Source: Epiperipatus broadwayi
Taxonomy: Eukaryota > Onychophora > Udeonychophora > Euonychophora > Peripatidae
Length of the DNA: 64,000 nucleotides
NCBI GenBank assembly: GCA_028023455.1
Contig: JAQFVV010012535.1
Coordinates: 2,792,001-2,856,000 of the forward strand
Direction of reading: 5' to 3'
The notes under the pieces were generated by a model that ran no database searches, was not told the DNA's origin, and saw nothing but the letters and a program-made list of their open reading frames with translations. The position numbers and the translations under genes were made by a program. Shown in pieces: positions 58,095 through 64,000 of this stretch; position 1 is the stretch's first letter, and each line of letters starts with the position of its first letter.

Positions 58095-60640
58095 AACATA
58101 TACTAAAAATATAGATAGCACCCTATTTAGAATACATTGATTACTCGAGTTTACAATAGATAAGTAAGTAAAGGGAATTGATTCAGTATTAAAAATCTCT
58201 CAGCATTAGCATTAATTCTCATTGTTTTACTCATTGTTTGACAACATAGATTTGAAATTAAATACATGTTATTAGGATAAATAAATATAATTTATAATCA
58301 ATAGAGTGATATAAGAATGAAAAGGTCTACGATATTAAAGTATTTGATATTGAAAGATATTATGAATGAACTTCACAAAACAGTGAATAGGATTCATGAC
58401 ATTTGTTTATAAACATTAAAGAAAAAAAAACGTAAACTAAGATTATTAGATGGGCATTTAAAATTAAAATTAAAGTGGATTTAGAAAAAATAATCAAGAC
58501 TAGGTTAATGCTTTTATCTACTTAAATAATAAAGGTTTATTTAAAAAAAATAGAAAAAAACTGCAGTAATTACAGAATATTATTATTATTCTCCTTACTT
58601 CTTTAGTACTTTCGACTATTTTAATAAATATACTAGGTAGATTGCTTCCAGTGATATATTTTAACAAACTTTAAAAAAAATTATTTGTAATAGTGAAGTT
58701 GTTATTAAAGTGTTAACTAGAATTAAAAGGGAAGTGTAAATTGTTTGGAATATTAATACATCTAAAACCTTGTAATATGTGGAGGGGAAAAAGTAAAGTA
58801 TTTAATAGAAAGATGTAGAAGAGATCAATATTTTAAAATATTTTTAAAATTAGATTGATTAACTGATAATTAAAGTAAAGATAAATAAATTAGAAAGAGA
58901 ATTGGTAAACAGGCTTTTAATATGATATGATATCATTCTTTGGATTTTCAAAATCAAATGTAATGTCAAAATTTAAATATACATCATCTCCGAAAATGTA
59001 ATTCAAAAATAAATATATATAGAAATATTTAGAGAAAAGCTTTAATTTAAAATTCAATTAGCATGGTATAGCAAGCATAACCCAAATTGTAAGAGAAACT
59101 TGTAATATATTAGAGTATAAACAATGCAAGGAATCTACACAAAATTTGAATTATAAATAACTGCAATTATGTAAGCCATTTTTTTTGAAAAGGGGTGCAG
59201 GATGGTTGCATATCTGTTTTTGGCAACATTCAAGGCTTTTTTCACTTTACATTTGGCACCATTATGTTCAGAGCAGACAATGCTGGAAGATGTAGATTAA
59301 AAGCTATGAACAAATTGGAATTCATGCTTGAAGAAAATGGTTTGACACTGTTATATAAGTATCTGCATTGTGCAACTCAAATGGATACATTGGAGCATGA
59401 TTCACCATAATAAACTGCATGTCAGATTGTTTTGTGGCATCTAATCTTGTATACATCTTGGGATTTCATCTAAATGGGCAGTTTATCTTTTGCATTGATA
59501 CCAGCCAATTCAATATGGGGGTGGGGGCAGTGTAAAGGCCAATTTGTTTGAAGTATAACTGCATATAAAGAAGAATCATAATTTTAAAAAAGTGAGAAAA
59601 AATAATTGAAGAGATTAGAGATATGTAAATTTGAAACAAAAATAAAAATTATCAGTTGAAAATTTTTTTAGCAATGAAGAAGTGTAAAAATAAGTAAATA
59701 GAAATCTTATTTTTTGAAAAAATTATAACAAACTAATTTGGGCATTTTTTAGTGGGTAAACATAAAAAAAAGATGTACTATAGGGATTGAAGTGTGTATA
59801 ATGATGACATAGTAAATGTTTGGATTGTAAATAAATACAAAAAAATCTTATTAAAAAAATGTTTTTTTTTCTACAGGTGGTATAATTTTGTGCCTAATCT
59901 ATGGCCTATAATTAATAATAAAATTTACAGTTATATTTTGCTGTGCAATAAAATATAGATGTATTAAAGTCTATTATTAATTTCATGTATAAAATACTAT
60001 TGCATATTTTTAAATTATCCAAAATACTAGGAAATAATTTTTAATAAAGAAGTGTAATTTTAAATCAATACTTACATTCTGAATGTTTTGCTGCAATAAT
60101 CTAAAGTTAAAATAATAAATCTAACTTTTACATTGTCTTATTTCAATTGCAAAATCAATTTATTATATTTCTTTTTAGCAAACACATTTTATTCTCTTTG
60201 TATTCTTTAATACATATGATATCCTCAATATAAATCTTTTTTCTGATTATAGATTTAACATTTTTAAAAATTAATTTAACTCACTGTTTTATTTGCCTAA
60301 TATTATAATACAAATGGAAAATTTGGCTTGAGGGGATTATTATTTTATGAAATCACAATTTTTATTACTTTGCCTTGTTAATAAATTTTGTTTTACTATT
60401 GAAATTATTTATATCATTGATTTTTTTGTCAGATAAAAAGTGGATGAGCTTTTATTAAAAAATCCTCATCTTCTGTCATAGAAGTTGAGCAGAATAAGTT
60501 GCCCACCATTATCTTTAATTACAAAATAACTTCTTAATGTGCCATGATAAATCTATATAGCAGCAAATTCTGTTTCTTTCACAAAATTTTTGCCATGTAG
60601 TAAAAGTTTTAGTAATCAATACATATTTGATAGTATTGCT
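58095..60640. other. AT-rich sequence, nothing firmly supported
   Basis: A 71-codon frame at 59195-59410 (MQDGCISVFGNIQGFFHF..) is slightly richer in G+C than its surroundings, but I recognise no family and see no good splice sites. A faint LINE-RT-like patch near 58560-58660 is discussed under rejected items. Confidence 0.4.
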
Positions 60641-60664
60641 GATTAAATCCCAGTACAGTCACAC

Positions 60665-60725
60665 CCAATATCTCCAGACTAGGTTATACCTTATGTTTCT
60701 CAGTAATGTGGTGCTTTTGGATCTG
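60665..60725 (-). ncRNA. Hammerhead-like relic, locus 5 left arm
   Basis: Minus strand: AGATCCAAAAGC, accaca, tta, CTGAGA (box damaged), a diverged 13-nt stretch, AACC in place of GAAAC, TA, GTC, TGGAGATATTGGGT. Outer stem I and GTC are kept; both core boxes are damaged. Confidence 0.45.
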
Positions 60726-60812
60726 GGAACAATGTCCTAGATTTTTTTGAATCTAATATATTTTTTCTCTAGCACACATTTTAATTCTTTGTTTTAGTAT
60801 CAAGAATTCTCA

Positions 60813-60892
60813 GATTCAAAAGCTCCTCACTGATGAAATCCTGAAGATAGAAACTTGTATGGAGATATAGAAACTTGTATGGAGATATTGGG
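60813..60892 (+). ncRNA. Hammerhead ribozyme-like motif, locus 5 right arm
   Basis: ATTCAAAAGC, TCCTCA, CTGATGA, AATCCTGAAGATA (A-T, T-A and C-G pairs close a CTGAA loop), GAAAC, TT, GTA, TGGAGATA. Here the third stem II pair is T-A where most copies have G-C. The 22-bp duplication moves the outer stem I partner (ATATTGGGT) further 3'. Confidence 0.6.
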
Positions 60893-61049
60893 TAGGATGG
60901 TACTGAATAAGCATCTAGTAACCATTACCTTCTGCCATCTATTGATTACAAAAGCTTACACTAAATGACAAAAATGTGATGAAAAAAATACTGAACAGTA
61001 TGATGTAAGCAGAAATCACATGATCTCTTAATGGTTTTATATGAATGTA

Positions 61050-61565
61050 CACTGAGAATTTAATGTGTTTTTCTGCATTGAATTCTAGGAGATGATAGTA
61101 TTTTAGAAGCATATATGTGATTATTTGAATGCCTTAAATTGTCAGAAAACATCAGTTAATGTTGTTGGTTTACTCTGTATAAAACAAGCTGGTGATAAAA
61201 TTATGGAAATAGGTAATTACTTGATCTCCTACCAACAAATATATTCAATCTTTAATAAATTCTGGATTACTATAACTTGGATTATTATAGTATATTACAT
61301 AATTATACACATATTATGCATGTAATATTAAAAACGTTTATTATTATAATTATTTAAAATTAATTTAACTTTATGTTTATTTAAAAATGACATTATTTTA
61401 TTCTGCAGGTAGCTGATTCGCCATCAATTTATTGAGATATAAACATAATCTTTATAATTTACAATCTATTGAATGTAATACATTTTGCAATATCTTGAAA
61501 AGAATTATTACAAATGCAAGTTGTTGACTTATAAATTTATATTATTTATGATAGAAATTTCGTTC
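61050..61565. other. AT-rich sequence, nothing supported
   Basis: A 66-codon frame at 61125-61325 has no recognisable product. Confidence 0.5.
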
Positions 61566-61570
61566 ACTTT

Positions 61571-61793
61571 GTAATATTTACTGAGGCTATAACCTCGATA
61601 ATATGCGTATAAAATGCGATAGTAGGGACCTCTACAGGTGTTTTAATCACAAGCTTACGCTATGTTTTAATCACAAGCTTACGCTATGGAAGTTCCCTCC
61701 ATAGCGTAAGCTTGTAGTTAAAACACCCGTAGAGGTCCCTACTATCGCATTTTATACGCATATTATCGAGATTATGGCCTCAGTAAATATTAC
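61571..61793. mobile_element. Near-perfect palindromic foldback element, 223 bp
   Basis: Left arm from 61571 and right arm to 61793 pair over about 95 bp with only about four mismatches: gtaatatttactgaggc, cgataatatgcgtataaaat, gcgatagtagggacctctac and tacaagcttacgctatgga on one side or its complement. The centre is the loop agttccc. The left arm contains an extra, second copy of the 24-bp block gttttaatcacaagcttacg-ctat (61640-61687), so the arms differ by this tandem duplication. GC content is far above background. No protein. A MITE or foldback transposon; the flanking duplication was not resolved. Confidence 0.85.
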
Positions 61794-61799
61794 TTATGT

Positions 61800-64000
61800 A
61801 CGTTTAATAAATTTATAATCACTTTGTAAATGGAAATAGTTCAAAACATGTCAGATAATCCACATCAAAAACAAAATTTCAGAAATCAAATTATTATCTT
61901 AAAAATGCAGACTATTAAAATTTATTAATACAATTAAAGTATTTTAAAAATAAATCCAGCATGCGTAAAAGATTTAGAACTGGTCAACAACAAAGATTAA
62001 TCTTATTAAAATAAATAGTTAAATCACCTTTCTTTATTTAATGCAACATCTTGTTTTTTTATTTTCACTTTATGATGACTTAGAGTTTCAAATGTCCAGC
62101 ATTCTTTACCAAAACATGAAAATAAAAAATATGTTGTACTAAGTCAAGGGTATAAAGAAAAGTGATTCAATGACTTATATTAATAATAATATAATCATGC
62201 AGAAAGAAGAAGAGTAAACAACAATTAGTTCAAAATGATTAATCTTCTTCATCAATGAATCCAAGCTTATATAATTTTAAATTCAAACCATTGCATATTC
62301 TTATAGATTTCTTTCAATTTAAAAATCATAAAGAGCATATATATGTTTTAATTAATAAGTTAATATTAATCCTTAATAACAAATCGTATTTTTATAATAA
62401 TCAAATTATACCTTTTGTGATTTAATTAAGGTGAAATAAGTCAAGAAGAGTAGTGAATAGAGTGCAGATTAGGAGCCAGAAATCACTGGGTCCATTTTCA
62501 ACTGACTAAACTAAAAAAAAGTTTTGTCACCTGAAAAAAAAAAGTACTCAATTTGTTTTTTAAATGCTTAGATACAATCTGACTTCTGAGAAAATACTAT
62601 TATTATTTTATAAATCAAGTACTTATTGGAAATACTTTTTTTTAATCAATATTATTTAAGACATAATTAATATGCACGAGTTTAAAACGAATGCAAAATG
62701 ATTTAAAAATTGCTTTTCTTAGATTAAGAAAAGCCGTCCACTAGATTTAATAACAGCTCTCTTATTTTTCAGTAGCAGCAAAGAAATTGCTTTCTAAACT
62801 TAGAAATCAAGGTCTTGCGTTCTTGATATTAATATCAGTCAAAATAACAATTTTGTCGCTATCTTTCTTACCGTTATTATTAAAAGATGAATAATATCGT
62901 TGACTTTATAAAATAACCGTAATAACTTTTAAGAAGGAGTGATAAAACAGTACAGGCATCGAGTTTTATAGTTTTTTAAATCAATATAAAAGATTAAAGA
63001 CTATATTAAATTTATCTCTAGCAAATGGAATTGTTTTATATTTTTAAATCTTTAAGATCTATATATTTAAATAAAATATATATTTTCAGAGGATAAACCA
63101 TTAGATATTAAAATTTTGATCATTTCTTATCATTTTCAGTAAAAACAACAAAGAAGCAACTATTGTTGATTTTAAATGACTACTGAAAAGTAATATTCTC
63201 AATTGTGCATTTTAAAAATTTCATTTGGGATTTAATTTTCTCAATTTTGAACGAGAATTTTGAACTACTTTCAAAAATTTTTGACTTTATTTCGCATCTA
63301 AAAATTCCTGCACGTTTAGATTATATTGTATAAAAAACATTGTATTAATAAAAATAAATAATTTATTATTTCAGTAATTTTAAATTCACTGATTTAGAAC
63401 TATTTTTGTTAATATATATATATAAAATCAAACAAAATAATATATAATAAAACAAACTAATAAAACTAACTCTACAATATTAATATCCCAATATGTAAAT
63501 AAATAAAATCCATAGATATTATTTAATTAATTAATTTATTTATTTATATGTTGATATATTGTAAATTATAGAGTTGATTCTAGTGCCTTATATATATATA
63601 TTCAAACATGCTGATTGTATTCACTTCCGGGCAATATCTAATATTAAATAAAATGGGTTAGCTCAGTTAATGATTACGTTTGGTTAAATGCAAATAATTG
63701 ATAAATAAAATATCCCGCATTATATTAAAACATTCTACTAGCAAAATAATGAAAAGGTTCAGTTTATAAAAATAAATAAATAAATATTTATTATATCATG
63801 AGACTTGGAAGTGAAATACAGATGACAAGAAAGATTACATTGAGCCAATATCCCACAGGATACTACCTCAATGGCATAAGAACACTATCCCCCCTATTAC
63901 TATCTCAAATAAATAAACTTATAGTATTCTTATGACTTTAATAAATCCTACTCATTAAGATTAAACTAATAATTAAATCTTAATCTTTTATTTATAATAA
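61800..64000. other. AT-rich sequence, mostly unassigned
   Basis: Contains the possible tRNA-like SINE relic at 62446-62505 and a short moderately GC-rich stretch at 63801-63895 without an open frame of note. Otherwise poly-A/T and TA runs. Confidence 0.45.
62446..62505 (+). repeat. Possible tRNA-derived SINE relic
   Basis: tagtgaatagagtgcagatt, aggagccagaaatc and actgggtccattttcaact have the spacing of an A box, anticodon arm and B box (gggtccattttc against GGTTCGANTCC). An A-rich stretch follows. No target duplication was found. Confidence 0.3.

Larger units (their letters stand above)
60645..61045. mobile_element. Hammerhead-bearing inverted-repeat element (locus 5)
   Basis: Minus-strand arm (about 60750 down to 60650) and plus-strand arm (about 60790-61045) share the family blocks (cagat.caaaagc, ggagatattggg, tgccatctattgattac) and the right end atcacatgatc. 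Inside the right arm a 22-bp block (atagaaacttgtatggagat) is tandemly duplicated at about 60847-60888. Non-coding. Confidence 0.65.

Noticed and set aside
58540-58700. Possible LINE reverse transcriptase relic (NCSNYRILLLFSLLL resembling NYRPISLL)
   Set aside because: A single block, needing a frameshift to extend; the other RT motifs could not be found nearby.
63650-63690. gggttagctcagttaatg, similar to a tRNA A box
   Set aside because: No B box or cloverleaf follows.

Overview
This is AT-rich, intron/intergenic-type DNA of a metazoan, almost certainly an invertebrate. It has no operons, no ribosome binding sites and no complete host gene. It is full of microsatellites ((TA)n, (CT)n, (TTA)n and about 600 bp of (CTAT)n) and of animal retroelements: an RTE/BovB-type LINE, a 5'-truncated L1/Tx1-like LINE, Penelope-like elements (PLEs), Ty3 remnants and tRNA-derived SINEs. 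The species cannot be read from the window. Most long open frames are shadows of repeats or chance AT-rich frames.

Layout. 1-7.6 kb: AT-rich sequence with part of a dispersed repeat at 5.5-5.9 kb that recurs at 23.0-23.45 kb. 7.6-9.23 kb: truncated LINE, minus strand. 11.52-14.82 kb: nearly intact RTE LINE, minus strand. 14.86-16.91 kb: PLE, minus strand, with an inverted copy of its own 3' end. 17-24 kb: mostly unassigned, with one weak exon candidate at 18.95-19.08 kb. 24.15-25.0 kb: Ty3-type gag relic. 27-61 kb: scattered inverted-repeat elements, palindromic MITE-like units, a second and older PLE relic (32.05-33.0 kb), a decayed Ty3 pol (42.0-44.4 kb), a decayed RTE (45.5-47.9 kb), two tRNA-headed SINEs with 15-bp target duplications, a cluster of CTCF-like sites (51.05-51.32 kb) and a possible host exon (37.77-37.94 kb).

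The most interesting signal is a family of small non-coding elements (27.0, 33.1, 39.1, 47.0 and 60.7 kb; a more distant tandem relative at 41.0 kb) carrying what reads as a type I hammerhead ribozyme. Its parts are CTGATGA, a 13-nt stem-loop II with compensatory changes between copies, GAAAC, a minimal helix III, a GTC cleavage triplet, and a stem I of two helices around an internal loop. Copies occur as a direct tandem (period about 453 bp) and as a full unit joined to a 5'-truncated inverted unit, flanked by 12- to 16-bp target duplications. The PLE at 15 kb has the same full-plus-inverted-truncated layout and a hammerhead-like 3' end. I infer that these are retrozyme-like passengers mobilised by PLE machinery. 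Two tRNA-like SINE copies (40.0 and 57.9 kb) also carry a hammerhead-like core. None of this has been tested by folding software or database search.
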